Of a DNA stretch of 64,000 bases, positions 35,652 to 44,925 are shown in pieces. The notes below the pieces were generated by a model. It was not told the DNA's origin. It made no database searches and was given only the letters and a program-made list of their open reading frames with translations. Numbering within the stretch: the first letter of the stretch is position 1; every line of letters begins with the position of its first letter. A program made the translations under genes and the position numbers. This DNA is from Fimbriimonadaceae bacterium. Its GTDB lineage: Bacteria > Armatimonadota > Fimbriimonadia > Fimbriimonadales > Fimbriimonadaceae. The stretch lies in the NCBI GenBank assembly GCA_019454145.1, contig CP075366.1, positions 1,529,564-1,593,563 on the forward strand. Reading direction: 5' to 3'.

Positions 35652-36788
35652 ACCGAGCTGGCTAGAAATTTGTCGCCAATCAAACATCACAAATCGTTTG
35701 TTTTTGCTGTCCATCATTACAACGAATCCCATTGGGAATTGATTGCCCAGAGCAATGCTGGTTGCTTCAATTCCATCAGTGGAATCGGACGGGGTATCAA
35801 TTATTCGAATTAGTTTGTTTTTGTTATCTGTCTCCGAAGTTGCAGATCGCGAATAAACGAATAACCGGCTTCCGTTTTCAATTTGGTCGCTACTCAGCAA
35901 ATATCCTTCACCCGGGCCAGTTGAAAAGATCGCCAAACCTTCTCGGTCGCCTTTGTACTGATCAGTCCCGAATATCGCCAACTCACCCGATTTTGAATCT
36001 GGATCAGCTGAATATTTGCGGATTCCCTTCAATTCGTCGCTGTAGTAAACGAATCCCATTTCGTCGTCAACCACAATGGCTTCGATCTCGCCGTTGCCTT
36101 CTTTATCAAGACCACTGAACTCTCCAAATCGACGAACGAGTTTCGTATCAATTTTGTCGCCATTTGCTTCCAGTCGAAACTGCCCGAGATAACCAGTTTT
36201 TGGCCCGGTTTTGGGAGAGACGATTGCGTAAATCGTTCCGTTCGTGTGTCGGTAAAGACCAATCCCCATTGGCTCGCCCGCCTCGGTCAAATCACCCATA
36301 GAGACATCGGTATTTCCGGTGACATCTGTTAACTCACCAGTTGCCCGATCAATAGAGTAAATCTTAAGTCGTTTTTTCTTTCGTTCGGTAACAACTACGA
36401 TATCAACCAACTTGTCGCCAAAAGCAAAATCGTATTCAACGTCAACGTTGTTCGGGCGGTCAAGCCCCTCAATAGCTGTGATTTTTTTACCGTCTAATCC
36501 AAAAACATAGAGAGCACCTTTTTCTTCCATTTTGTCAGTGCCGAAAATCAAACTCTTCGCAGAATCTTCCTTATTAATCCAAATCGCCGGATCATCTGGA
36601 TCGTTGGCAACTTGATCAGTGACGACCGAGGGACTTAACTTAGCAATCGTCGCGGTAGCAGTTCCTGATCCTCCAGAGCGACTACCCAAGGTTCGGTCAC
36701 CTGGTTGGTTTGCGAGCGGAGACACATTATTGCCAGAGCATCCAACCAGCACCAGCAAACCAGCTAAGAATAGCGACGCACGTTTCAT
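35637..36788 (-). CDS. Beta-propeller phytase, lipoprotein
   Basis: The N-terminus [19 protein letters not shown] has a lipobox (LVGC), so the protein is probably anchored at the outer face of a membrane. It is followed by a low-complexity linker, then the beta-propeller phytase signature [24 protein letters not shown] (first 20 residues typical) and [34 protein letters not shown] and [12 protein letters not shown], acidic motifs that bind calcium in this fold. It should release phosphate from phytate (3-phytase). A longer frame starts with TTG 36809; ATG 36788 is chosen, with CATAAT six bases upstream and no Shine-Dalgarno. Tail-to-tail with mnmG. Confidence 0.88.
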   Translation of the reverse strand: MKRASLFLAGLLVLVGCSGNNVSPLANQPGDRTLGSRSGGSGTATATIAKLSPSVVTDQVANDPDDPAIWINKEDSAKSLIFGTDKMEEKGALYVFGLDGKKITAIEGLDRPNNVDVEYDFAFGDKLVDIVVVTERKKKRLKIYSIDRATGELTDVTGNTDVSMGDLTEAGEPMGIGLYRHTNGTIYAIVSPKTGPKTGYLGQFRLEANGDKIDTKLVRRFGEFSGLDKEGNGEIEAIVVDDEMGFVYYSDELKGIRKYSADPDSKSGELAIFGTDQYKGDREGLAIFSTGPGEGYLLSSDQIENGSRLFVYSRSATSETDNKNKLIRIIDTPSDSTDGIEATSIALGNQFPMGFVVMMDSKNKRFVMFDWRQISSQLGLSGR

Positions 36789-36829
36789 ACAATGATTATG
36801 ACGTTTCAAATACGTGCGTTTATCGCTTC

Positions 36830-37522
36830 TTAATCTGGCGCGCCTTCAATGCGAACAAATCGCCGTACTCGGTTCTCCCCACGCACTAGAATCGCCGCTT
36901 CGAAAGTTAATTCCGGGAGTTCACCGGCAACTGCTTTCGATCCATCTGGATCCATGCCTTTCACAACTGCTTCCCTCAGCTGTGCGATGGCATCATCCCG
37001 ATTAGCAGTTGCAAAATCGACACCTTCAACCGCCTTTCCCATCGTTCTGCCCGCCTCAACCGAACCCGCGAGAAAGAATTTGTGTTTGTAGACCGAATAG
37101 TCACCATCAAAATCTATCGCGTAATATTTATCTTGGTCTACGGTTTCGCCCACTTCAGCAAACAATGCACGGACGACCATTGGTGAAATCCTCATGTCGC
37201 CGAATGCCTGTTTGATCGGCTGGCTTAGGTGAGTTGCTACTCGCTGAATCGTCACATCGTCTTCGCTTCGCCGGTATCCCTCTTGATGGCAGAACTCGAC
37301 GGCGGCAACTCGAACGGCTTCGACATCGCTTTGCATACCGATTGCCGAGTACATTAAGCGGTCATAGATTTCGTATAATTTACTCGCCTGGTAACGGAAC
37401 GATGCCACCAGAATCCCTTCCGGAATTGAAGCCGCCGCCACCGGAATTCCGGATTCAAGCCGGGCTTCTACATACCGTGAACGGTGACCAATATTCTCCT
37501 GCCAATCGTAGGGCGTAACCAT
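36830..37522 (-). CDS. prcA: Proteasome alpha-type subunit (PrcA-like)
   Basis: Residues 1-130 resemble bacterial 20S proteasome alpha subunits: an N-terminal helix region ([19 protein letters not shown]), then [29 protein letters not shown] (first part typical), a helix with [18 protein letters not shown], and [12 protein letters not shown], followed by [18 protein letters not shown]. There is no N-terminal catalytic threonine, as expected for an alpha ring. ATG 37522 has GGAG six bases upstream and is preferred over ATG 37534. No beta subunit, Pup/UBact modifier, ligase or ATPase is adjacent. An Anbu/HslV-like protein is the alternative, but the lack of a nucleophile argues against it. Confidence 0.75.
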   Translation of the reverse strand: MVTPYDWQENIGHRSRYVEARLESGIPVAAASIPEGILVASFRYQASKLYEIYDRLMYSAIGMQSDVEAVRVAAVEFCHQEGYRRSEDDVTIQRVATHLSQPIKQAFGDMRISPMVVRALFAEVGETVDQDKYYAIDFDGDYSVYKHKFFLAGSVEAGRTMGKAVEGVDFATANRDDAIAQLREAVVKGMDPDGSKAVAGELPELTFEAAILVRGENRVRRFVRIEGAPD

Positions 37523-37573
37523 ATCCAACTCCATCCTACGCTATTCAGCCCCCCTCTGTGCTGGTGCCCAAAG

Positions 37574-37587
37574 TAAAATCAGCCTGC
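37574..37587 (+). promoter_or_regulatory. Putative leaderless promoter of asnS
   Basis: TAAAAT (37574-37579) ends 8 bases before the asnS ATG, and there is no Shine-Dalgarno. With the usual -10 to start distance, transcription would begin at or next to the ATG. The -35 region is not convincing. Confidence 0.4.
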
Positions 37588-38991
37588 ATGGATTATCGTC
37601 GCCAGTACATTAAGGATCTTCTTACAGGATCGCCGGGACAAGCCGCCGAAGCTTACGGATGGGTAAAAACCCGCCGCGATAGCAAAGGCGTGAGTTTTGT
37701 CCAGCTCAGCGACGGGTCATGTTTTAAAGATTTGCAGGTCGTGATTGATGCGGGATCAATATCCGATGATCTGCTGAAACAAGCGACCACAGGTGCATGC
37801 GTCAAGTTTTCCGGCGAGTTAGTCGAATCTCCCGGCGAGGGGCAAGCAGTAGAACTGAAGGCATGTTCGCTCGAAATCTACGGAGCGGCCGACCCAGCCA
37901 GTTACCCGATGCAAAAGAAAGGCGCATCGTTCGAGTTTCTCCGCGAAATAGGACACCTCCGAGTACGGGGCAACACATTTGGTGCGGTGATGCGAGTTCG
38001 TAACCGAGCGAGCTACGCAGTTCATAACTTTTTCCAATCCCGTGGGTTTAACTGGATTCATACACCGATCATCACTGCCAGCGACTGCGAAGGCGCCGGG
38101 GCGATGTTTGCTGTTTCGACTTTGCTCGAAGCGGAACACGGCCCAGATGGCGCCCAGTTCCGACTAAAGGATAACAATCCAGAAAACGACTTTTTCGGCA
38201 AGCCTGCGTTTCTCACCGTTTCCGGACAGCTCAACGTCGAAACCCAAGCGATGGGCCTCACCAACTGCTACACGTTTGGTCCAACCTTCCGTGCAGAAAA
38301 TTCGCACACTCCGCGCCACCTCGCTGAGTTCTGGATGATCGAACCAGAAATGGCGTTCTGCGACATCCACGGTGATATGAATCTTGCCGAAGAGTTTGTC
38401 CACGAGGTTATTCGCGATATTCTCGATAACTGCGGGCCAGATTTGGAATTCTTTGATCAACGCATCGAAAAAGGTTTGATTCAAACTTTGGAACACGTTG
38501 CCAGTTCGGAATTCGAGCGCATGACTTACACGGAGGCAGTCAAACTTTTGGAAGCTAGCGGCGAAAACTTTGAATTCCCTACCGCATGGGGTAGCGACCT
38601 GCAATCTGAACATGAACGCTGGCTCACCGAATCAAAAGTTGGCCGCCCAGTGATTCTCACCGACTACCCTAAGGACATCAAAGCGTTTTATATGTACGGA
38701 AACGAGGATAACAAAACCGTCCGGGCGATGGACGTATTGGTTCCGCGGATTGGAGAACTCATCGGCGGTTCTCAGCGAGAAGATCGGCTGGACGTGCTCG
38801 AAGCCAAGATTGATGAAATGGGGTTACCTAAAGAAGCGTATTGGTGGTATCTCGACCTTCGCAAGTACGGCTCGGCACCGCACTCCGGTTTTGGGCTCGG
38901 GTTCGAGCGATTGATCATGTATCTGACCGGTATGAAGAACATCCGCGACGTGATTCCGTTTTCGCGTTCAGCTGGTTCTGCCGATTTCTAA
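37588..38991 (+). CDS. asnS: Asparaginyl-tRNA synthetase
   Basis: Class II synthetase for tRNA-Asn (467 aa from ATG 37588). N-terminal OB-fold anticodon-binding domain ([20 protein letters not shown]). Class II motifs: motif 2 [25 protein letters not shown] (first half decisive), the AsnRS-typical [12 protein letters not shown], and motif 3 [15 protein letters not shown] with [13 protein letters not shown]. The open frame extends to GTG 37558, but [11 protein letters not shown] is the natural start. Divergent from the proteasome-like gene. The presence of AsnRS means Asn-tRNA is made directly. Confidence 0.96.
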   Translation: MDYRRQYIKDLLTGSPGQAAEAYGWVKTRRDSKGVSFVQLSDGSCFKDLQVVIDAGSISDDLLKQATTGACVKFSGELVESPGEGQAVELKACSLEIYGAADPASYPMQKKGASFEFLREIGHLRVRGNTFGAVMRVRNRASYAVHNFFQSRGFNWIHTPIITASDCEGAGAMFAVSTLLEAEHGPDGAQFRLKDNNPENDFFGKPAFLTVSGQLNVETQAMGLTNCYTFGPTFRAENSHTPRHLAEFWMIEPEMAFCDIHGDMNLAEEFVHEVIRDILDNCGPDLEFFDQRIEKGLIQTLEHVASSEFERMTYTEAVKLLEASGENFEFPTAWGSDLQSEHERWLTESKVGRPVILTDYPKDIKAFYMYGNEDNKTVRAMDVLVPRIGELIGGSQREDRLDVLEAKIDEMGLPKEAYWWYLDLRKYGSAPHSGFGLGFERLIMYLTGMKNIRDVIPFSRSAGSADF

Positions 38992-39000
38992 AAGGCCAAT

Positions 39001-40926
39001 TTGCAATTTAAGCTGCCCCGACTCGATCCTCGCATCACTGCCGAACTCAAACGGCAGCGAAAGACGATTATCAAGGGGTTGCTGTGTGTTGTACTTACTA
39101 GTGTCCTCACCATCGCGACTCTGCAACTCACATTAAACGCCCTCACCGCGATCGAAGATGCGGCGGGAACCCGGATCACGCGCGAGTCGCTGGAACTCAC
39201 CAAACAGCAAACAGAAGAAGTCGCCGCCGAAGTAGGCATAGATTCAGCACGGCTCGCTGAGGCCATTGAAAAAAACAAAGCCAGAGCCAATGCGACCGAA
39301 ACGCAAACTGAAAAAGAAAAGCGGCAATCGGATGCACTCAACCGATTAGCCATCGCGTGTATCGGTGTTGTACTGCTATTTGGACTCAAATACGTTTTCA
39401 CGCGCGGGCAAGTTTATTATCTGAGCAAAGCATCCAACCGGCTCGCCACCGACCTGCGCCAGAATCTCTTTGAAAAACTGATGCGGCTACCGGTTTCGTT
39501 TTTCAACAGCAAGCGAACCGGGGAAATTCAGTCCATTGTCAGTAACGATGTCGGCGTTTACCAGTCCGCGGTCATGGTCATTCGAGATTCAATTGATGGC
39601 CCTATCAAAGCCCTTGGTGCACTGGCCTTTGTTTTTTACATGCAGCCGATTCTGGGCGGGATCGCTCTACTGTTTGTTCCATTGCTAGCATTCGTTGTGA
39701 GCAGAACCGGAAAACGCATTAAGGCGGCTCAAAACCAAATTCAAGAAGATTTGGCCAACGTCACCGCGCTTTCTCAGGAAGCGCTTTCCGGCGCGAGGAT
39801 TATTAAATCGTTTTCAGCGGAAGACCGGATGCGAGATATTTTTGATGAATCTGCGGAGCGGCAGTACCAATCTCAACTCACTGGTGCGCGTCGAATCGCC
39901 AGCTTAAGGCCTACAGTTGAACTCCTCGGCGCAGTTGCGATTGCCCTCATCATGTACGCTTGCGGGCATCTGGCTAAGGCAGATTTGCTGACGATTTCGC
40001 AAATCATCGTGATCGTCCAAGCGCTCGATATCGTCAACCAAGGGTTCAAGAGCATCACAAATGTGAGCAGCACTTACAACCAAGTGCAGGCGGCGGTTGA
40101 CCGTATTCACGGGCATATTCTTGATATCCCAGATGAACGGCACGATGAAACCTCGGCAAAGATTCTAGATAACCCAATCGGAAATATTGAGTTCAAAAAT
40201 GTAAGTTTTCAGTATGCAGATGGCACCCCAGCCCTCACGAATATTAGCTTTAGCCTGACTCCTGGCGAATCGCTGGCGTTGGTTGGCCCCTCTGGCGCGG
40301 GAAAATCTACTATCGCTGATCTTGTGCTTAGGTTTTACGAACCGACTTCCGGCGAGATATTGTTTGACGGGGTTCCGTACCAGCAGCTCAAGGTCTCTTG
40401 GCTCCGAGCCCAATTCGGCGTGGTTCCTCAACAGACATTTCTTTTTGCTGGCACAATTCGAGACAATCTTAAACTCGGACGCTTAGATGCGACTGATACT
40501 GATATTGTTGAAGCCGCACAGATGGCTAACGCGGTTCCATTTATCGATGCGTCCCCAGAAGGGTACGAAACTATTCTCGGTGAGCGTGGCGTGAGGTTAT
40601 CGGGTGGCGAACTGCAACGATTAGCAATAGCGCGAGCACTCGTCAAGAACCCTAAAGTGCTTGTTCTGGATGAAGCAACCAGCAATCTTGATGCGATGTC
40701 GGAGCAGGTCGTCACCGAAGCACTAGAACACGTAATGCAAGACCGAACCACCCTGTTCATCGCCCACCGGCTAACCACAGCATCACGCGCTAATAAAATC
40801 CTGGTTCTCCGGAAAGGTGAGATTCTTGAATCTGGTTCACATGATGAACTTATGGCGGCGAATCAGGCTTACGCTGGGATGTACCGAGCATTCACTTCTG
40901 GCGTATTGGACGACACTTTAGGTTAG
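39001..40926 (+). CDS. ABC exporter, fused membrane and ATPase domains (MsbA-like)
   Basis: Half-transporter of 641 aa: six-helix membrane domain (first helix about 27-50, then a charged coiled-coil-like insertion at about 55-115 rich in Glu/Lys/Ala, then the remaining helices). The ATPase domain follows with Walker A GPSGAGKST (near 430), signature LSGGELQRLAIARAL (near 533), Walker B VLVLDEATSNLD (near 554) and the switch His in FIAHRL. It exports lipids, peptides or drugs; substrate cannot be told. Start TTG 39001, 10 bases after the asnS stop. The extended first periplasmic loop is longer than in MsbA. The next gene starts 6 bases later. Confidence 0.9.
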   Translation: MQFKLPRLDPRITAELKRQRKTIIKGLLCVVLTSVLTIATLQLTLNALTAIEDAAGTRITRESLELTKQQTEEVAAEVGIDSARLAEAIEKNKARANATETQTEKEKRQSDALNRLAIACIGVVLLFGLKYVFTRGQVYYLSKASNRLATDLRQNLFEKLMRLPVSFFNSKRTGEIQSIVSNDVGVYQSAVMVIRDSIDGPIKALGALAFVFYMQPILGGIALLFVPLLAFVVSRTGKRIKAAQNQIQEDLANVTALSQEALSGARIIKSFSAEDRMRDIFDESAERQYQSQLTGARRIASLRPTVELLGAVAIALIMYACGHLAKADLLTISQIIVIVQALDIVNQGFKSITNVSSTYNQVQAAVDRIHGHILDIPDERHDETSAKILDNPIGNIEFKNVSFQYADGTPALTNISFSLTPGESLALVGPSGAGKSTIADLVLRFYEPTSGEILFDGVPYQQLKVSWLRAQFGVVPQQTFLFAGTIRDNLKLGRLDATDTDIVEAAQMANAVPFIDASPEGYETILGERGVRLSGGELQRLAIARALVKNPKVLVLDEATSNLDAMSEQVVTEALEHVMQDRTTLFIAHRLTTASRANKILVLRKGEILESGSHDELMAANQAYAGMYRAFTSGVLDDTLG

Positions 40927-40932
40927 AAAACC

Positions 40933-41682
40933 ATGCTGATCGCAACGGATATTATTGTTAAGCTCAGCGAAGCGTTTTCTCTCGGGCCAGTTAGTCTTGA
41001 ACTAAAACCCGGCGAAATCTATGTAATCTTCGGTGAAAACGGTTCCGGCAAAACCACGCTGCTAAAAACCTTGCTTTGTGAACATAAGCTTGATTCCGGG
41101 AAGCTCCAGTACCAAAACAAAGACTGGGCTGCCTATTCTCTGCAAGAAAGGGCGCAGATTTGCTCTCTTGTCCCCCAATTTGAACCAATCCCTTTTTCGT
41201 TCACCGTTTTAGAAACTGTGTTGATGGCAAGACTCCCGTGGAGTGCAACAAAGTGGGAGAACGAAACCGATCATCAAGCCGCGCTTGACGCCATCCACAA
41301 GCTCAATCTCGAACATCTTTCTCATCAAAGTATTGAAAAGCTTAGTGGAGGAGAGAGGCAAAGAACCTTGATCGCTCGGAGCTTTGCTCAAGAATCAAAA
41401 ATATTACTTCTAGATGAGCCTACCGCTCACATAGACATGAAGAGCCGTTCGCAGCTGTCAACTATTCTGCGAGAGCTTGCTGAGGAAGGAAAAACTATCG
41501 TTATTTCTTCACATGATTTGGAATGGGCCACTCGCTTGACCGAGAACGTCATTTTGTTAAATCAAGGAAAAGTCGCCGCCACATCCTTAGATGAGACAGC
41601 ATTTGCGGAAACTCTCGGCGTGAATATTCAGATACTTAAAAGCAGTTCGGGCCAAGCTTACGCTCGGCCCGAACTAGATTAA
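40933..41682 (+). CDS. ABC transporter ATP-binding protein (FecE/ZnuC-like)
   Basis: Stand-alone ATPase subunit of 249 aa. Walker A FGENGSGKTT (near 34), Q-loop LVPQFEPIPFSFTVLETVLMAR (first part), signature LSGGERQRTLIARSF (near 137), Walker B ILLLDEPTAHID (near 157), switch His in SSHDLEWA. The Q-loop and TVLETVLMAR arrangement resemble siderophore, haem or cobalamin importers. No permease or binding protein is adjacent, so it must pair with a distant permease, or serve the neighbouring exporter in some way. It follows the exporter by 6 bases. The last codons form part of a hairpin. Confidence 0.88.
   Translation: MLIATDIIVKLSEAFSLGPVSLELKPGEIYVIFGENGSGKTTLLKTLLCEHKLDSGKLQYQNKDWAAYSLQERAQICSLVPQFEPIPFSFTVLETVLMARLPWSATKWENETDHQAALDAIHKLNLEHLSHQSIEKLSGGERQRTLIARSFAQESKILLLDEPTAHIDMKSRSQLSTILRELAEEGKTIVISSHDLEWATRLTENVILLNQGKVAATSLDETAFAETLGVNIQILKSSSGQAYARPELD
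41644..41675. terminator. Hairpin between convergent genes, possible bidirectional terminator
   Basis: Ten-base inverted repeat AGTTCGGGCC / GGCCCGAACT (41644-41653 and 41666-41675) overlapping the last codons of the ABC ATPase gene. T tracts on either side are short (GCTTTTAAG on the minus strand), so termination is likely but not strong. Confidence 0.5.
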
Positions 41683-41692
41683 TTGTTATAGT

Positions 41693-42076
41693 TTAGAATC
41701 CGCGCTTCTTGCGGGTTTCTTCACTCTGCTTTTGCAAAACGCCATCATCATCCCACCAGTGAGCGGCAGTTGAAGTTGGGTTGAGTTGTGGATCGTATCG
41801 TTTCGTTTTCGGTTTCAAAATAGCTGGCTCATCCGGAACAGAACTACTACTGGAAGGCATTGCGCCAGTTCTTTCAGTATCCCCCCCTCGGCTTAGCGAA
41901 GCTTTGAGCATATTCTTACTATCAGATTCACTGATTTTTCGCTGTTCGGCCTGTTCTTTAGGGGCCTCAGGCAAAAGCGGTCTTGTCATAAAACTGGTGG
42001 CATTCAAGAAGAATGCAAAGCCGAGGATAACCACCGCGGCTACGATCATCATTGCAGGAGATTTTTTGTTTCGCAT
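41693..42076 (-). CDS. Small membrane-anchored protein of unknown function (127 aa)
   Basis: ATG 42076 has GAGGA five bases upstream. The protein has a basic start (MRNKKSPAM), one hydrophobic segment (MIVAAVVILGFAFFLNA), and then a hydrophilic tail rich in Glu, Lys, Ser and Pro that ends in charged residues (SEETRKKRGF). That is the shape of a single-pass inner-membrane protein with an outside tail. A conserved-looking AAHWWDDDGVLQKQ lies near the C-terminus. I do not recognise the family. It is divergent from the glycosyltransferase gene, 80 bases away. Confidence 0.7.
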   Translation of the reverse strand: MRNKKSPAMMIVAAVVILGFAFFLNATSFMTRPLLPEAPKEQAEQRKISESDSKNMLKASLSRGGDTERTGAMPSSSSSVPDEPAILKPKTKRYDPQLNPTSTAAHWWDDDGVLQKQSEETRKKRGF

Positions 42077-42156
42077 AATTCCTCGTCTGCTTCTTTCAAC
42101 GAATAACGGTATTGTATTCGTTCCGGCTTGCAGAATCCGGGCCATTTTTAAGATTC

Positions 42157-43230
42157 ATGCGCGAATTCACGGTTGCAATTGATGCTCGCTTGATCAGCAC
42201 TCGGAACACAGGAGATACAAGCTATTGGCGTGGCCTCATTTGGGGACTTGCTCAATTGCCCAATTGTCCGAAGATTCGCCTCTATTCCGACAATCCAACC
42301 CCGCCACGAGTTCCCGGAATTGAAAAATTCGAGTGGATAACGCTAAATTCAATTCATTCAAGAGTGTGGAGTTTGATTACTTTTCCGCAAGCGGCAAAAA
42401 AGCATGGTGCTGATGTCATTCACACGCAATATAATTTAAGTCCGTTGGTGGGCAACATTGGCGTTACGACGATACACGATGTTTCCTTTTTTGTTAATCC
42501 CGAGTGGTATTCGCCCAAAGATCGCTGGATACTAAAAAATCAGATTCCTCGCTCAGCAAAGCAGGCAAAACGAATTCTCACTGTTTCTGAAACATCAAAA
42601 AAAGAAATCGAAAAGTACATCCCGGCGGCAATTGGGAAAACCGTTGTTACTCCGAATGCCCTTGATCCAGAATATCAACCTCCTACAAGGGAGGATGCGA
42701 AAAAACTCATAGCTGCACGAGTGAAAATTGACCGCCCTTACATATTTTTAATTACATCTCGGTGGCCTCGCAAAAACCCTCAGCTTGCCTATCAGGCTTG
42801 GCGAACCGCTTTCCCCAATCAGGAAGTTGCTCTCGTCACTTGCGGGCCAGGAGATCCACTGGGGCCGGAGACCACTCATCTGGGATATGTTGACCATGAT
42901 CTGATCGCACCTTTGTATGCGGCCGCCGAATGCTATCTCCTGCCTAGTCTTCATGAAGGATTTGGCATTCCCATTCTTGAAGCCTTTGCCGCGAAGTGCC
43001 CGGTCATCGCCGGGCCAGGAGGCGCGATTCCTGAAGTTGCCCACGAAGCGGCAATCATCACCGAAAATTTTGAAGTCTCCACCTGGACTCAAGCCATCCA
43101 AAACCTCCTTGCTGATTCCGGTACAGTGAAGGAGATGGTTTCACGGGGGACTGAGCGACTAGAGGCTTTCAGTTGGGAGCAAACGGCTCAACTCACAGTT
43201 GATGCCTATGCTGAGGTAGCCAATGGATGA
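42157..43230 (+). CDS. Glycosyltransferase family 4 (GT-B fold)
   Basis: A 357-aa enzyme starting MREFTVAIDARLI with the GT4 Gly-rich donor loop region (TRNTGDTSYWRGL). In the second domain, RPYIFLITSRWPRKNPQLA and the sugar-nucleotide site SLHEGFGIPILEAFAAKCPVIAG (E-x7-E in EGFGIPILE) are diagnostic. It transfers a sugar from a nucleotide donor to an unknown acceptor, probably in envelope glycan synthesis. ATG 42157 fits the family start, and the frame runs further up to 42112. Its end overlaps the Trm112-like gene by 8 bases, so it heads a plus-strand operon. Confidence 0.9.
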   Translation: MREFTVAIDARLISTRNTGDTSYWRGLIWGLAQLPNCPKIRLYSDNPTPPRVPGIEKFEWITLNSIHSRVWSLITFPQAAKKHGADVIHTQYNLSPLVGNIGVTTIHDVSFFVNPEWYSPKDRWILKNQIPRSAKQAKRILTVSETSKKEIEKYIPAAIGKTVVTPNALDPEYQPPTREDAKKLIAARVKIDRPYIFLITSRWPRKNPQLAYQAWRTAFPNQEVALVTCGPGDPLGPETTHLGYVDHDLIAPLYAAAECYLLPSLHEGFGIPILEAFAAKCPVIAGPGGAIPEVAHEAAIITENFEVSTWTQAIQNLLADSGTVKEMVSRGTERLEAFSWEQTAQLTVDAYAEVANG

Positions 43231-43417
43231 AGAATTCTTAAGCAAAATCCTTGCCTGCCCTGCGTGTGATGAAAGGCCATCGCTGGTAAAAACAAACGAC
43301 GGGTGGAAATGCGAAGTTTGCCAACGGGTCTACCCTGTGATTGATGGCATTCCGCACCTCATTATCAAAGAAGGTTTAACTCCGAGTCCTGATCAGCAAA
43401 CGCAAGAATCAATATGA
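43223..43417 (+). CDS. Trm112-like (UPF0434) small zinc-finger-like protein
   Basis: 64-aa protein with [28 protein letters not shown] (two CxxC pairs; only the ends matter) and [13 protein letters not shown], the standard Trm112/YcaR pattern. In bacteria these small proteins accompany envelope sugar or methyltransferase genes, but the function is unsettled. It overlaps the glycosyltransferase by 8 bases and aroQ by 4, so all three are translationally coupled. Confidence 0.88.
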   Translation: MDEEFLSKILACPACDERPSLVKTNDGWKCEVCQRVYPVIDGIPHLIIKEGLTPSPDQQTQESI

Positions 43418-43854
43418 AAGTCCTCGTTTTACATGGCCCTAACTTGAACCTCACAGGATTCCGTGAGCCTGAGCTTTATGGCAAAAAGCCTCTAGCTGAA
43501 ATTGATGACGAAATCCAGAAAACCGCAAAGGATTTGGGCATTGAAGTGAGAATCTTGCAATCCAACCATGAAGGTGTTTTGATTGATACGATTCAAGAAA
43601 ACAGAAAGTGGGCCGATGCTATCGTGATTAATCCGGGTGCTTTTACTCACTATTCCTATGCATTGCGAGATGCCCTCGCCAGCGTTCGCACGCCCGTGAT
43701 TGAAGTTCACCTCAGTAACGTAGCGGCAAGAGAAGAATTCCGTCAAACAAGTGTCATTGCCCCCGTTACGGTTGGCCAAATCGCTGGATTAGGTGCCGTC
43801 GGCTATTCACTCGCGCTTCGTGCGCTGATGTACTTGGAATCCCCGAGTTCGTAA
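43414..43854 (+). CDS. aroQ: 3-dehydroquinate dehydratase, type II
   Basis: Third step of the shikimate pathway. 146 aa, type II family. Motifs: [21 protein letters not shown] at the N-terminus with the catalytic Tyr in [14 protein letters not shown], the catalytic His region [16 protein letters not shown], and VIEVHLSN. Residues after ([21 protein letters not shown]) are also typical. Length normal. It overlaps the Trm112-like gene by 4 bases (ATGA) and lies 6 bases before the peptidase gene. Confidence 0.96.
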   Translation: MKVLVLHGPNLNLTGFREPELYGKKPLAEIDDEIQKTAKDLGIEVRILQSNHEGVLIDTIQENRKWADAIVINPGAFTHYSYALRDALASVRTPVIEVHLSNVAAREEFRQTSVIAPVTVGQIAGLGAVGYSLALRALMYLESPSS

Positions 43855-43860
43855 AAATCT

Positions 43861-44925
43861 ATGAGCAACCTTCAACGCCTTCGCGAATCTATGGTGCGGG
43901 AAAACGTACCGGCAATCCTCATTACCGATCTACTGAACATTCGATGGGTGAGTGGATTTACTGGTTCAACCGCCATTGTTCTTGTCACTCCCAACGATGC
44001 CTGTTTGATCACCGATAGCCGCTACACTCTTGTTGCCAAGCAACAGGTGAGTGAGCTTGATATCGTGATCTTTGCTAGACCACAAACTTTGGAAGAGTGT
44101 CTTGCTGAGCACGCAACAAAATATGGAGTCAGTACAATTGCCTTTGAAACCAGCCAATCGTACGCCGCTCACCAAAAGCGATCAGCTGCCCTCTCACAAT
44201 TTGAGTGGATAGAAGCCGGCGAAATACTGACCAACCTACGCAAAATCAAGACTCACGAAGAAATCAAACGCATTAAAGCAGCTTGCCAACTGGCTGATGC
44301 CTGTATGGAACACACAGTGCGACTGATCCAAGAGGGGGTCAAAGAGTTCGACATTAACCTCGATATCGAATTCTTTTACCGACGGCACGGTGCTTACCTC
44401 GCATTTGAGCCAATCGTTGTCAGCGGCCCGAATTCAGCCAAGCCTCACGGAAAAGCCAGCGACCGTGCTTTGCAAAGAGGCGATTTTGTAACCGTGGACT
44501 GTGGCGCATTGCTGGATGGCTATTGCTCAGATATCACGCGAACATTTGTGGTTGGAGAGGCTTCTGAACGGCATCGCGAGATTTATGACCAAGTTCTTAG
44601 AGCGGAAATCGAATGTTGCGACGCGCTCAGAGTCGGGAAAAACGGGCGTGACATAGATGCCCACGCGCGGGCCGTCCTCGCTGAAAAAGGGCTAGATCAA
44701 TACTTCGGGCATGGGCTTGGTCACGGGCTTGGAATGAATGTTCACGATCCGGGCGGGCTCAGTCCAACCGTTGATCAACCGCTAATGGCAGGCATGGTTT
44801 TCACCGTTGAGCCAGGCGTTTACATCGAAGATTTCGGTGGAGTTCGGATTGAAGATGATGTTCACATCACCGATATTGAACCGGAAATTCTGACCCACTT
44901 CCCCAAAGAACTGATCATCGTTTAA
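43861..44925 (+). CDS. Xaa-Pro aminopeptidase/dipeptidase (M24 family)
   Basis: 354-aa dimetal peptidase with N-terminal creatinase-like domain (residues 1-125) and C-terminal pita-bread domain. Metal ligands: VTVDCGALLDGYCSDITRTF (two Asp), GHGLGHGLGMNVHD (His), FTVEPGVY (Glu) and GVRIEDDV (Glu). It removes N-terminal residues before proline or splits X-Pro dipeptides. In many bacteria it sits just upstream of efp with aroQ; here aroQ is upstream but efp is not present. Its stop TAA is followed directly by the ATG of the next gene. Confidence 0.92.
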   Translation: MSNLQRLRESMVRENVPAILITDLLNIRWVSGFTGSTAIVLVTPNDACLITDSRYTLVAKQQVSELDIVIFARPQTLEECLAEHATKYGVSTIAFETSQSYAAHQKRSAALSQFEWIEAGEILTNLRKIKTHEEIKRIKAACQLADACMEHTVRLIQEGVKEFDINLDIEFFYRRHGAYLAFEPIVVSGPNSAKPHGKASDRALQRGDFVTVDCGALLDGYCSDITRTFVVGEASERHREIYDQVLRAEIECCDALRVGKNGRDIDAHARAVLAEKGLDQYFGHGLGHGLGMNVHDPGGLSPTVDQPLMAGMVFTVEPGVYIEDFGGVRIEDDVHITDIEPEILTHFPKELIIV

